Below, piece by piece: positions 42,973 through 51,955 of a DNA stretch of 64,000 nt (positions are counted from its first letter, which is position 1; every line of letters begins with the position of its first letter). Origin of the DNA: Niastella populi (GTDB lineage: Bacteria; Bacteroidota; Bacteroidia; Chitinophagales; Chitinophagaceae); the NCBI RefSeq assembly GCF_002078015.1, contig NZ_LWBP01000194.1:1-64000 (forward strand), in the 5' to 3' direction. Under the pieces are notes generated by a model, which saw nothing but the letters and a program-made list of their open reading frames with translations, had not been told where the DNA came from and did no database searches. The position numbers and the translations under genes were made by a program.

Positions 42973-45900
42973 TTACTTACTTTCACTGATAACCACTGGT
43001 CCCAACAATCCCGATGCCATCAACTGCGCATCTTTCTTAAAAGTAATATTCGTGCGGGTTAGCCTTTTCTCCAACGGCAATGCGGCATCGCCAATAAGCC
43101 GGTTGGGCCAGCAGTTGACCACCACAATCTCCAGCACATTACCGGAAGGCTTCAATAACCCGGTAACCTCTGCCCGCCAGGGCGCCGTCCACAAAATGCC
43201 GAGTTTTTTTCCATTCAAAGTCAGTTCCGCAATATTTCTTACCACACCTGTTTCAAGGAAATAGCTTTTACCGGCTTGTATACCGCCCGCATCGAAATGT
43301 TTTATATAGGTAGCCCTGCCTGAATAATATTTGATGTTTTCCTCCGGACGTTTTGTCCAGTCTTCCAGCTTTTCAAACTCCACGGTGGCCGGTCCGCCCC
43401 ACTCTGTATCGAAGTGAACCTTCCACGCGCCGGTTAATTCCTGCACAGGAGTTAGTACCGGAAAATTGGCAGCGTTATTTTTTGCACCCCCCCGGGCAGG
43501 CTTTTGTAACCCGGTTTTATTGAATACAATGAACCACGACTGGAAGGGTGCAAACTGCAGGTCGATCTGCGTATAACCATCTTTACTAATAGCATTGACA
43601 ATTTTACCGGTTTCACCGGTAACCGCATCCCACAGCTCAGGTGTTTTGCCTGTGACCCTGAAACGGCACTCCGCTTTTTCATCGCGGTTATTCCGGTTGG
43701 CGACAAAATAAATGTCCGTATCGCCTGCGCTGCGGTGAATAAAATCAATAAAGGCATTTTCGTTATCGCAAATAAAATCGGGTCCTATCCCTTTTTCTTT
43801 CAGGATCGCTTTTAAAGGAATGTTCCAGTATACTTTGCCTTTTCCATACACCTGGTGTTTTACATTTTTGCCATCACACTTTCCCCAAACGGCCCCAGCC
43901 ATTTCTTTTACGCGTACATCGCATTGCGGAAAATTATTCAACCCGCTGTCTTTTTCGGGTTTGGGGCCTACAACCGTTGCGCCCGCAAAAACCAGTTCTT
44001 TTATTTTCTGCATTACCGGCACGGGCATCGACGTATTTTCGGGCAGCACCAGCAGGCGATAGCTCATGCCATCGGGCAGAACGAGCCGGCCATATTTGAC
44101 GCTTACCCGGGTCAGCAGCACTTCTTCATTGCATACATCATAATCGTACCCTTTTCCAAGCGATGGATCAACATGTTTGGGCAATACGATATTCGGCGTA
44201 ACATCGCCGTTATAATATAATACATCGGCCACAAAGAGGCCCTGCTGCAAAAGATACTGACAACGGCTGAGATAATCCAGGAAGGCGCCCGCCTGGTTCC
44301 ACCAGGTTACATTGGGATTGAAATGCGTTCCTGCACCATACTCTATTCCCGGTTTGCCATCCTGCAAGCGGGTTGCCGTTGAGGTATGAATAAGGAAGCG
44401 GTTAACGCCCTCGCAAAATGCGCGGTCAGCCGCCTGTTTCATGTTACCGGGATAGTCGTACCAGTGGCGGAAGGAAGTGAATGATTCGGCAGACACCGTT
44501 TTCTTTCCATAAATATGCGCTGCCGAAGCAACCATTTTGGTCACCTTGTTTTGCCCTTTTTCAAGCCGCACCATTCCATAACCCAGTTTCTCATCCAGCC
44601 CGCCTTCTTCATCGTGTTTACCACCCAGCCAGAACTCCCCCTGCGGCATATCGCTGCGCCCGAGATTCTTCAAGGCATCCATGCACATGGTGCCTGAACG
44701 GCTTGGCCCGGCGGCTTCGTTTTGCACCTGTAATCCATGCTTATGGCACAGACCGGCAAAATGTTTATAATGTTCATCGGCGAGGCAGTCGGCTACAGTT
44801 TTGCGGTAGTCGTTCAAAAAGCGGTCGCTTTGTTCAACACTGCCTATAATATAACCATTCAATACCGGCAGGTAAGGCGTTGGATCATAACCCCGGTATT
44901 TTTTGAATTGTGAAATAATATTTTCAGTCCAGTTGGGAAAACCATCTTCAAAACTATCATCACACAAATACGTAAGCGTTTTTCCTGCAAGGTCACCGGC
45001 TTCCTGTAACAAGATCTTTCCCAGGTTCTCGAACTGCAGATCAACGCCCGTATGGCTCAGCCAGTCAACCGACAGGCCGCTGGCTTCGGGTTGCGCTATC
45101 ATTACTTTTGAACCCGTCATGCGGTGACCGGTGCGAATGATGGTCCATTCACCGGCAGGCACATCCCAATCGAGCTGCCCATCTGCGCCTGTTTTGCCAG
45201 TAAGGTCGATCACACTTTCGGGTGCAACAGGTACATCGCCGGGCATGATTTCCCAGGGTGTTGCCACCGGGGTCATTACATCGTTGGCTTTTATAAAATT
45301 GCTGGCATCTTTGCGGTTGGTCTTGGCCGGGAACAAGGCAGCGCGTTTACCGGTCCTGAGCGGATTTTTATCAGCGCCGGCAGGAATGGCCACAATGGCC
45401 GTATCGCGGTAATCGATCTGTTCCAGCGGCAGATCGATATATTCCTTCCAGCCGGGCGCATTAACGAGGTTATCATAGCCGTCGCGATTGCCGGGCAGCG
45501 GCAATTTGCCGGAGAATTTCTGCGGACCGGTAACGGTAATTTTTGATTGCAGGAACCAGCGGCAGGCATGTTGCGGCGGGATCCACGGGCCGCCCATACA
45601 CCAGCCGGAACTCATGTTCACGCCCATTTTTAAACCAAGACGGTTTGCTTCCTTCAATGCATGGCGATATAATTCGCGCCATTCGGGTGAAAGAAATAAA
45701 GCGCCCTGCGGTACTTTGGCGCCCCCAAGCCCGCCGGCAGAATTGATCATCAGCACTTCGCCCATTCCCTTTGCCTTAAATTCTTCCAGGTCGCGGGTGA
45801 TGCCTTCCTTATCAACCAACCCATTGAACCACCACCAGTAACAACCCGCCTGAAAGGGCTGGCCGGGTGCAGGAAATTTTTCTTTTAAAGCACGGAAGGC

Positions 45901-46017
45901 CGGAGCAACCCCGGCAAACGGTTCCCGTTCATCGATCCATTGGGTTAGTCCGCTTTTTGCTGCGGCTAACAGCAAACCGGTAAGGGAACCAAGTGTTATG
46001 AATTTTCGCCTATCCAT
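42973..46017 (-). CDS. GH106-type glycoside hydrolase (alpha-L-rhamnosidase family)
   Basis: The 1014-residue protein begins MDRRKFITLGSLTGLLLAAA, an N-terminal signal with a twin-arginine motif. The mature part has GCYWWWFNGLVDKEGITRDL, then MGVNMSSGWCMGGPWIPPQH, DDSFEDGFPNWTENI and GYDPTPYLPVL, all typical of the GH106 group, and ends with a beta-sandwich containing ATYIKHFDAGGIQAGKSYFL. Characterised GH106 enzymes release L-rhamnose from glycans and pectic side chains. It is probably periplasmic. It follows the glycerophosphodiesterase gene in the same direction but is separated from it by 174 bp that include an 8-bp tandem repeat. Confidence 0.85.
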   Translation of the reverse strand: MDRRKFITLGSLTGLLLAAAKSGLTQWIDEREPFAGVAPAFRALKEKFPAPGQPFQAGCYWWWFNGLVDKEGITRDLEEFKAKGMGEVLMINSAGGLGGAKVPQGALFLSPEWRELYRHALKEANRLGLKMGVNMSSGWCMGGPWIPPQHACRWFLQSKITVTGPQKFSGKLPLPGNRDGYDNLVNAPGWKEYIDLPLEQIDYRDTAIVAIPAGADKNPLRTGKRAALFPAKTNRKDASNFIKANDVMTPVATPWEIMPGDVPVAPESVIDLTGKTGADGQLDWDVPAGEWTIIRTGHRMTGSKVMIAQPEASGLSVDWLSHTGVDLQFENLGKILLQEAGDLAGKTLTYLCDDSFEDGFPNWTENIISQFKKYRGYDPTPYLPVLNGYIIGSVEQSDRFLNDYRKTVADCLADEHYKHFAGLCHKHGLQVQNEAAGPSRSGTMCMDALKNLGRSDMPQGEFWLGGKHDEEGGLDEKLGYGMVRLEKGQNKVTKMVASAAHIYGKKTVSAESFTSFRHWYDYPGNMKQAADRAFCEGVNRFLIHTSTATRLQDGKPGIEYGAGTHFNPNVTWWNQAGAFLDYLSRCQYLLQQGLFVADVLYYNGDVTPNIVLPKHVDPSLGKGYDYDVCNEEVLLTRVSVKYGRLVLPDGMSYRLLVLPENTSMPVPVMQKIKELVFAGATVVGPKPEKDSGLNNFPQCDVRVKEMAGAVWGKCDGKNVKHQVYGKGKVYWNIPLKAILKEKGIGPDFICDNENAFIDFIHRSAGDTDIYFVANRNNRDEKAECRFRVTGKTPELWDAVTGETGKIVNAISKDGYTQIDLQFAPFQSWFIVFNKTGLQKPARGGAKNNAANFPVLTPVQELTGAWKVHFDTEWGGPATVEFEKLEDWTKRPEENIKYYSGRATYIKHFDAGGIQAGKSYFLETGVVRNIAELTLNGKKLGILWTAPWRAEVTGLLKPSGNVLEIVVVNCWPNRLIGDAALPLEKRLTRTNITFKKDAQLMASGLLGPVVISESK

Positions 46018-46030
46018 TTTATATACTGAG

Positions 46031-46117
46031 TTGTTCAGTTGTTCAGTTGTTCAGTTGTTCAGTTGTTCAGTTGTTCAGTTGTTCAGTTGTTCAGTTGTTC
46101 AGTTGTTCAGTTGTTCA
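46031..46117. repeat. 8-bp tandem repeat (TTGTTCAG), about 11 copies
   Basis: The unit TTGTTCAG repeats without interruption from 46031 to 46117, about 10.9 perfect copies, ending 14 bp before the start codon of the GH106 gene. The number of copies is likely to vary by slippage and would shift promoter or leader spacing. Three copies of the same unit lie near 61845-61870. Confidence 0.95.
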
Positions 46118-46191
46118 AACTCGCTACTAATAGCGAGTCAGTGAAATTGATGAACTCAATAACTCATAAACTGAATAACAGAACAACTGTT

Positions 46192-47112
46192 CTATTTCTT
46201 TCCGAAGAACTTTGTTTTTTTACTCTTAGCCGGGGCTAACGATCGAACCGCCGCAGCCGCTTCAATGGCCCTGTCGGCCTCTATTACATCGGCCCCGCTT
46301 TTGATGATCTGCACATAGGCTTTGGCGCGCTCTTCTGCCGTAGGCAGTTTATCGTAGATGGGCGCGGTAGAGATCATACACATAACACCGCGCTGATGCA
46401 GCAGATCGAAAATTTCTTTGTTCTCCGGTTTATCCTGCGGGCCAACATAGGCCATTATCTGCGCCCAGGGAATACCGGCTTTCTCATATTCTTCCAGGGC
46501 CTTTTTCGTTTTTACAAATGCCTCGAACATTACGTCTTTATTATCGTCGTAATAGAACTTTGCTTCTTTCGCATTGTGCACGGTGATCATTACCCATGCT
46601 TCGGCATGATGTTTTTTGATCAGTTTCGCGGTTATTGAAAGGGGAACATCTTTTTTATCCAGAATGAGCACCGTTTTTCCTTTGGCCCAAACGATGACTT
46701 CTTCGAGGGTGGGAATTTGATAAGGCGTTACATTGCCATTTACATCTTTCAGCTTCAGCTTTTTTACTTCTTCGAGGGTATAACTGTTCAGTTTACCATG
46801 CCCCGTAGTGGTTCTGTCGAGCGTATCGTCGTGCAACAACACCACCACACTGTCTTTTGTCAACCGCGGATCAATTTCAAAAGTGGCCGGGGTAAACGAC
46901 AGGGTATTAGCCATTGCCTCGATGCTGTTCTCGGGAGCATTTTTATCCGGTCCGCCCCGGTGCCCGCTGATCAGCGGCACATCGTTACCGGTGTATTTAA
47001 AGTATTGCTGTAATTGCTGCGGGGTGCTGACCTTTAATACATTCAATTTCTTCGACTGGCCAAATGCCTGCACAGAAGCTATGAGGGAAACAGTTAAAAT
47101 AAGTTGTTTCAT
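46192..47112 (-). CDS. Glycerophosphodiester phosphodiesterase family protein
   Basis: The 306-residue protein starts with a signal peptide (MKQLILTVSLIASVQAFGQS). The GDPD core follows: PLISGHRGGPDKNAPENSIE has the catalytic His-Arg and the Glu, FEIDPRLTKDSVVVLLHDDT the second acidic pair and the second His, and VIEADRAIEAAAAV the terminal strand. It should hydrolyse a glycerophosphodiester in the periplasm, giving glycerol 3-phosphate. The end is lysine-rich (AKSKKTKFFGKK). It stands at the end of the leftward polyol cluster, but the gap to the phosphatase gene is 136 bp, so membership in the same operon is uncertain. Confidence 0.87.
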   Translation of the reverse strand: MKQLILTVSLIASVQAFGQSKKLNVLKVSTPQQLQQYFKYTGNDVPLISGHRGGPDKNAPENSIEAMANTLSFTPATFEIDPRLTKDSVVVLLHDDTLDRTTTGHGKLNSYTLEEVKKLKLKDVNGNVTPYQIPTLEEVIVWAKGKTVLILDKKDVPLSITAKLIKKHHAEAWVMITVHNAKEAKFYYDDNKDVMFEAFVKTKKALEEYEKAGIPWAQIMAYVGPQDKPENKEIFDLLHQRGVMCMISTAPIYDKLPTAEERAKAYVQIIKSGADVIEADRAIEAAAAVRSLAPAKSKKTKFFGKK

Positions 47113-47248
47113 TGTTTTATGAAGGATCTTTGTTTCAATTTTTTCAGCCAGTGGTAAATAGCTGGCGGCTGGCAGGGTTCAAATTCGAGATCCGCGTTCC
47201 CGCTTTTTGCATTCCCAGTTCGCTACCTGCTACTCACCACTCGCTCTT

Positions 47249-47845
47249 TTAGAATTTTGAATTAAGGTGCCGCAGTACAAACGTACCATCGGGCTCCAGT
47301 GTGAACATGCTGGCGGTTGCATTCTCCATAAAGAAACGGCGATAATTGCCGAGGGGCATGCCCAGTTTATGCGAAAGAAACAAACGGTTCACCCCATTAT
47401 GGGCCGCTACCAGGAAATTACCGGTGCTGTATTGCTTTTGTAACTGCTGAAAAAAATCATCTACGCGCTGCACGATCTCAGCGCCTGTTTCACCGGTGCC
47501 CCCTGCCCTGCTGTTGGCGGGATCATTCATCCAGTTCGTCCACAGTTGTGCATTCTCTGCTATGAACTCTTCTTTTGTTTTTCCTTCCCACATACCGAAA
47601 TCCGCTTCTATAAGACGGTCATCTTTTATGACGGTTGCCCCGCTGGCAATTTGCGCTGTAGTAAATGCGCGCTGCAGCGGCGAAGAAAAAACACCATCCC
47701 ATTTTACGGAACCCAATTGCCGGCGCAATAATTCCGCCTGCTTCAATCCTTTTTCGGTAAGCGGGATATCAGTTCTTCCACAGTACCGGTTGTTATCGGC
47801 GTTCCAGGCGGTTTCGCCATGCCTTATCAGATAAATATTAAGCAT
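47249..47845 (-). CDS. Histidine phosphatase family protein
   Basis: The 198-residue protein starts MLNIYLIRHGETAWNADNNR with the RHGE phosphoacceptor motif; the second catalytic His is in NFLVAAHNGVNRLFL and the acidic residue in EADFGMWEGKTKEE. The first 8 bases overlap the end of the upstream FGGY kinase gene, so it is translationally coupled to it and should dephosphorylate a sugar or polyol phosphate in that pathway. It is not close to the paralogue at 4267. Confidence 0.87.
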   Translation of the reverse strand: MLNIYLIRHGETAWNADNNRYCGRTDIPLTEKGLKQAELLRRQLGSVKWDGVFSSPLQRAFTTAQIASGATVIKDDRLIEADFGMWEGKTKEEFIAENAQLWTNWMNDPANSRAGGTGETGAEIVQRVDDFFQQLQKQYSTGNFLVAAHNGVNRLFLSHKLGMPLGNYRRFFMENATASMFTLEPDGTFVLRHLNSKF

Positions 47846-49295
47846 ATTGTGTGTTGCTGATATAGCCTTTTGCGGTCAGGATCTCAATGAATTGCTGATA
47901 ATTGTTTTGATAAATAGCAACGGACGCCTGCCGGGGATACACTTCTTTTTCAATTTGCGTCAATGCCCTGGCCGCCGCTGTCAATGTCGCAAAATGCGTT
48001 TGTGACGCAGCTATGATGGCCGCCCCCACAGCGCCGGTAACGTGTTTCATTTTATACACCGGCAGTTGCAGCACATTACTTCTGATCTGCAACCACACAT
48101 CGCTGTTGCTGCCGCCGCCTGCGGTGAACACGGCCGATACGCGTTCGCCCGATAATTGTTCAATTACGTCAAACGCATACCGCTCTATATAGGCTACGCC
48201 TTCCATATTCGCCGTAAAAAGCTCAGCGGGTGATAAGCCGGCAGGTTGAAAACCGGTTGCCTGCGGTGCAATAAAAGGAAAACGTTCACCCTGCTGTTTC
48301 AGTGGCCAGGCCAAATGTTTTGTGGGCACCAGCTTCGCGGCCTGCGCCGTCAACTCGTTCAGGTTGGCGCCAAAATCGCGTGTAACCCAATCGGCACCGG
48401 TATTGCTGGCGCCACCGGGCATCCAGTACCCTTCGGGGTGGCGATGACAATACAAACGCCCAAACGGATCGTTGATCTCCTGCGTGGTTACCCCTTTTAC
48501 TACCAGCGTTGTTCCAATGGTAGTGTTCCAGTCGCCGATCTTTACCGCGCCCGATGCCACCTGCGCTGCGCAGCCGTCGGTCATACCCGCCACTATCTGA
48601 ACCGTGCGGGGCAACCCCAATGCTGTTGCCAGTTCGGGCAGAATGGTTGCAATGGTGGTGCCGGATGGCTGTACCGTTTGCAGCCAGTTTTGCTGAATGG
48701 GTAATTTATTCCAGATATAGGATGGCCACTCCGCTTTCCGCACATCGTAACCCGATTTCAGCGCGTTGGTATAATCGGTTACATCGTAGCGGCCGCTTAA
48801 TTTTCCAATAATGTAATCGGCGGCATGAATGAACCTGCCGATCTGTTCAACTTTATTGGGGTAACGATTGATGAACCATAACATTTTGGGCAAACCGCTG
48901 CTTGCATTGAAAGCAATATATCCATTGCTGTTTTCCGCCAGCGCTACTTTTTTGCAATAGTCTGCCTCTTCAGCCGAACGTGGATCGCTGTACATGATGG
49001 CGTGATGCAGCGGCCGGTTATTTTTATCGATGGGAATAATAGTGCCCGATGTTGAGGTAACGGAGATGGCTACAACGTTGGCCGGCTTTATCAGCGGTTT
49101 CGCCTGCTTCATTACCTGTTGCAGGCACAACAAACAATCCTGCCACCATTGTTCAGGCGACTGTTCCCCGCGCGACTGGTTGCTTAAAGGAAATGCCTGT
49201 TCTCCACTGCCCAGCACTTCACCAATTGAGTTAATTAATACTGCTCTTGCACCTTGTGTTCCTATGTCGATACCTATGAAATATGCAGAATTCAT
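47838..49295 (-). CDS. FGGY-family carbohydrate kinase
   Basis: The 485-residue protein starts MNSAYFIGIDIGTQGARAVL, the phosphate-1 motif of the FGGY/actin fold, and has VQIVAGMTDGCAAQVASGAV in the middle and FTAGGGSNSDVWLQIRSNVL, LPVYKMKHVTGAVGAAIIAA near the end, as in xylulose and related sugar kinases. It phosphorylates a sugar or polyol in the cytoplasm. The gene overlaps the phosphatase gene by 8 bp and is separated by only 17 bp from a second FGGY kinase gene. The two kinases share the fold but have different sequences, so they probably act on different substrates. Confidence 0.88.
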   Translation of the reverse strand: MNSAYFIGIDIGTQGARAVLINSIGEVLGSGEQAFPLSNQSRGEQSPEQWWQDCLLCLQQVMKQAKPLIKPANVVAISVTSTSGTIIPIDKNNRPLHHAIMYSDPRSAEEADYCKKVALAENSNGYIAFNASSGLPKMLWFINRYPNKVEQIGRFIHAADYIIGKLSGRYDVTDYTNALKSGYDVRKAEWPSYIWNKLPIQQNWLQTVQPSGTTIATILPELATALGLPRTVQIVAGMTDGCAAQVASGAVKIGDWNTTIGTTLVVKGVTTQEINDPFGRLYCHRHPEGYWMPGGASNTGADWVTRDFGANLNELTAQAAKLVPTKHLAWPLKQQGERFPFIAPQATGFQPAGLSPAELFTANMEGVAYIERYAFDVIEQLSGERVSAVFTAGGGSNSDVWLQIRSNVLQLPVYKMKHVTGAVGAAIIAASQTHFATLTAAARALTQIEKEVYPRQASVAIYQNNYQQFIEILTAKGYISNTQYA

Positions 49296-49312
49296 TTGTT
49301 TGTTCCTATAAT

Positions 49313-50755
49313 CTAAATGTTCCTAAATAACGCCCTCGTCTTCTTCCATTCCTTAAACAACCCAGCATAGTACTGCTGTTGCTGCGGGTAGATCACTTCT
49401 ATCGTATCATCAAATTCAACTGACGCTTTTAATGCTTCGTTGCAGATGAGCGCGCCGCCGATCACCGAGGCCTGTTCAAAACCTTTACGCACCTGTACTT
49501 TTTTGTTCAGCAAACCGGCCAGCAGGCTGCGCAGGGCAACGCTTTGCAAACCGCCGCCGCAGGCCCATACATAATCGGGGGCGTTACCGGCCACATCGCA
49601 TAATATTGTATAGTTTTCGGCAATGGAACAGGCAATATCCAAAATGGTGGCCCATACGAAGTGACCGCGTGTCAACTGATGCGATACCGGTGCAGGAAAA
49701 ACAAAACCGCCTTTAATCAACGGTGTTTTTTCATCGGCTACCAGCGATCCCAGGGAAGCCATACAAAATGCATCTTTGGTAGCTGCCAGCTCCTGTTCTA
49801 TAACGGAATAATCTTCATTGGGGTAGAAGATCTCCTTCAACCGTTGAAAGTTCAAACCGGTAACACCGGCGTTGGCTTCAAACACCAGGCGGCCCGGTAC
49901 GATATCGCGGCTCGTCCAGGTACGCTGCTGTGCATCGAGCAGGTAGGTATCAACCAGTTTTAAGATCGGCGTGGTTGTTCCCGATACGATCACAATATCT
50001 TCCACCGCGGGCTGCGTACTTCTGATAGCGAGCTGCGTATCGCCGCCGCCAACAACCACAACGGCGTCTTTTGAAATATTGAATGAATCGGCGATGCCTG
50101 GCAAGATGGCGCCCAGTATCGTTCCTGAGTTTTTTAGTTCAGGCAGCAGGGAGCGATCGAGGCTGAACAGGTCGCAGAGATCATTGCTCCACTGGCGGTG
50201 CTCAACATCGTACAGCAATGTTTCGGAAGCCTGCGAGTGTTCATATTTTACAACACCGCTCAGTTTGAATTCAACCCAATCGCTGATGCTTACAAAACTT
50301 ACACAGTTCTGCCAAACCTCTTTCCAGCGTTTTTTTATACCGAGTAATTTGAAAGCGGAGAATAATGAAGTAGGATACCGGCCGGTGCGTTTGTATACGA
50401 TGGTTTTATCGGGCAGCACATTTTCCCACTCGCGGCCGCGGTGATCGATATTGGGTAGTCCCACCAGCGATTCGCCGTTCTTACCCAATAATACAATCCC
50501 TTCGCGCTGGCTGGTGGCGGTCAATGCGCGCACCGTTATGCCGGGCAGGGCTTTGATCACTTCATTCGCCAGTGCCGTTACCTGCTTCCATAAAGCATCG
50601 GCATCGAAATACAACGCGTCGGGGTATTTTTCATCACGGATATATTGAATGTCTTCCCGGGCAACACCCAGCACGGCGCCATTGGCGCCTGTTGCCGCAA
50701 CGCGTACATTGCCGGTACCGATATCAATGATTATATATGCTTCTTTTGCAGTCAT
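49313..50755 (-). CDS. FGGY-family carbohydrate kinase
   Basis: The 480-residue protein begins MTAKEAYIIIDIGTGNVRVA, the FGGY phosphate-1 motif, and has DAVVVVGGGDTQLAIRSTQP and YVWACGGGLQSVALRSLLAG, with VRKGFEQASVIGGALICNEA close to the end. The C-terminal GGG motif belongs to the family that includes autoinducer-2 kinase and rhamnulokinase relatives. It lies 6 bp behind the dehydrogenase gene and 17 bp before the other kinase gene, so it is cotranscribed with both. The substrate is unknown. Confidence 0.87.
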   Translation of the reverse strand: MTAKEAYIIIDIGTGNVRVAATGANGAVLGVAREDIQYIRDEKYPDALYFDADALWKQVTALANEVIKALPGITVRALTATSQREGIVLLGKNGESLVGLPNIDHRGREWENVLPDKTIVYKRTGRYPTSLFSAFKLLGIKKRWKEVWQNCVSFVSISDWVEFKLSGVVKYEHSQASETLLYDVEHRQWSNDLCDLFSLDRSLLPELKNSGTILGAILPGIADSFNISKDAVVVVGGGDTQLAIRSTQPAVEDIVIVSGTTTPILKLVDTYLLDAQQRTWTSRDIVPGRLVFEANAGVTGLNFQRLKEIFYPNEDYSVIEQELAATKDAFCMASLGSLVADEKTPLIKGGFVFPAPVSHQLTRGHFVWATILDIACSIAENYTILCDVAGNAPDYVWACGGGLQSVALRSLLAGLLNKKVQVRKGFEQASVIGGALICNEALKASVEFDDTIEVIYPQQQQYYAGLFKEWKKTRALFRNI

Positions 50756-50761
50756 GATATG

Positions 50762-51763
50762 CTAGATCTGTACAGTGAGTAATTCTTTATTGGCCAGCCT
50801 GGCGCCGGTCTTTTTATTATTTATGTACCAGTCGACCAGCGTTTTATTTAAGATGGTCACATGATGGTCTTCCACCTCAAAGGTTGCGCCTGCAATATGC
50901 GGCGTTGCCAGCACATTGGGAAGGTCGATGATGCGGTAATCAATTTCATCGGGTGGTTCATGATCGAATACATCCAATATCGCGCCGCGAATTTTTTCTT
51001 CTTCCAGTACCCGCAACAGGTCTTCACGTTTAACGACAACGGCACGGGCGGTATTTACAAAAATGGCGTCGGGTTTCATTTTCGACAACAATGAATAATC
51101 GATCAGTCCTTTTGTTTGTTCCGTTACCGGCAGATGGATGGAAACGATATCGCTGGTTGCAAACACTTCTTCCAGTGAAACCGACCGGTAATTGCTGTCA
51201 TGATCAGTTACATACGGATCATAGAACCGGATGGCGCAGGGGTAACATTGCAGCATGCCGGCAATAAGCTGACCGATTGCGCCGAAACCAACCATGCCTA
51301 CCGTTTTACCGGCCAGTTCGGTTCCCTTGAACTGAAGATAAGAAGTATGTGCGCCAGCCGCCCAGTTGCGGCCTTTCAGCCATTCAACACCGGCAAGGGT
51401 ATTGCGCATAAAAGTGATCACATTGGCAACAAACATTTCGGCAACCGCCTGTGCATTGCGCGCCGGGGTATAAAAAACGGGAATCCCATGTTTAGTGGCT
51501 GTTTCAATGGCAACATTCGAAGGGGTTCCCCGGCATACACCGATAAACTGTAAATGCGGATTGGCATCGATCACTTCGGCTGTTACATGATCGTGCTCGG
51601 TTATCAATGCGGTGGCCGCTGTAGTTTGTAATAGCGCCGTTAATTCATCGGCATAATAAGCACGGCCATGCGGCTTCCAGGGCCTGTAAATTACCTCGCC
51701 AAAATGTTCCTGCAATGTTATTAACCCGTTATCATTGTACGGCGCCGTCACAAGGATCTTCAT
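50762..51763 (-). CDS. D-isomer-specific 2-hydroxyacid dehydrogenase
   Basis: The 333-residue protein has the two-domain fold of D-2-hydroxyacid dehydrogenases: NAD-binding GKTVGMVGFGAIGQLIAGML near residue 150, catalytic Arg probably in IFVNTARAVVV, Glu in LDVFDHEPPDE and His in LATPHIAGATFE. It should oxidise or reduce a 2-hydroxyacid or a related polyol-derived substrate with NAD. It is the second gene of the leftward cluster, 192 bp behind the permease gene; the gap holds a 15-bp inverted repeat. It is probably catabolic, since serine-biosynthesis genes are absent. Confidence 0.88.
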   Translation of the reverse strand: MKILVTAPYNDNGLITLQEHFGEVIYRPWKPHGRAYYADELTALLQTTAATALITEHDHVTAEVIDANPHLQFIGVCRGTPSNVAIETATKHGIPVFYTPARNAQAVAEMFVANVITFMRNTLAGVEWLKGRNWAAGAHTSYLQFKGTELAGKTVGMVGFGAIGQLIAGMLQCYPCAIRFYDPYVTDHDSNYRSVSLEEVFATSDIVSIHLPVTEQTKGLIDYSLLSKMKPDAIFVNTARAVVVKREDLLRVLEEEKIRGAILDVFDHEPPDEIDYRIIDLPNVLATPHIAGATFEVEDHHVTILNKTLVDWYINNKKTGARLANKELLTVQI

Positions 51764-51815
51764 AATTAATATACTTTTAATTTTTATTTTTCTATTTAGT
51801 TAGGTCGTTGTGGAC

Positions 51816-51938
51816 CGTGAAACGGCAAACGTGAAACGTGAAAGGGTTCGCGAAATTTGGGAATTATTTACAACCTTACGCCGCCCGAAATTCGAGCCGC
51901 TTGCCGACGTAGGCCGCGCTGAGGTTTGCCGTTTCACG
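51816..51938. repeat. Inverted repeat with 15-base perfect arms
   Basis: CGTGAAACGGCAAAC (51816-51830) and GTTTGCCGTTTCACG (51924-51938) are exact inverse complements, with a second, shorter copy of the same word on each side. The interior, 51841-51920, is not coding. It separates the permease and dehydrogenase genes of one operon and may stabilise or stop the permease transcript. Confidence 0.75.
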
Positions 51939-51955
51939 TCTGCCGTTTCACGCCA

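Noticed and set aside
45124-45546. Rightward frame of 140 codons
   Set aside because: Antisense to the GH106 gene; no family signal.
46031-46117. Possible CRISPR-like array
   Set aside because: The 8-bp unit has no spacers; it is a simple tandem repeat. No CRISPR repeat or cas gene occurs in the window.
46039-46239. Frame repeating FSCSVVQL
   Set aside because: It is only a translation of the TTGTTCAG tandem repeat.
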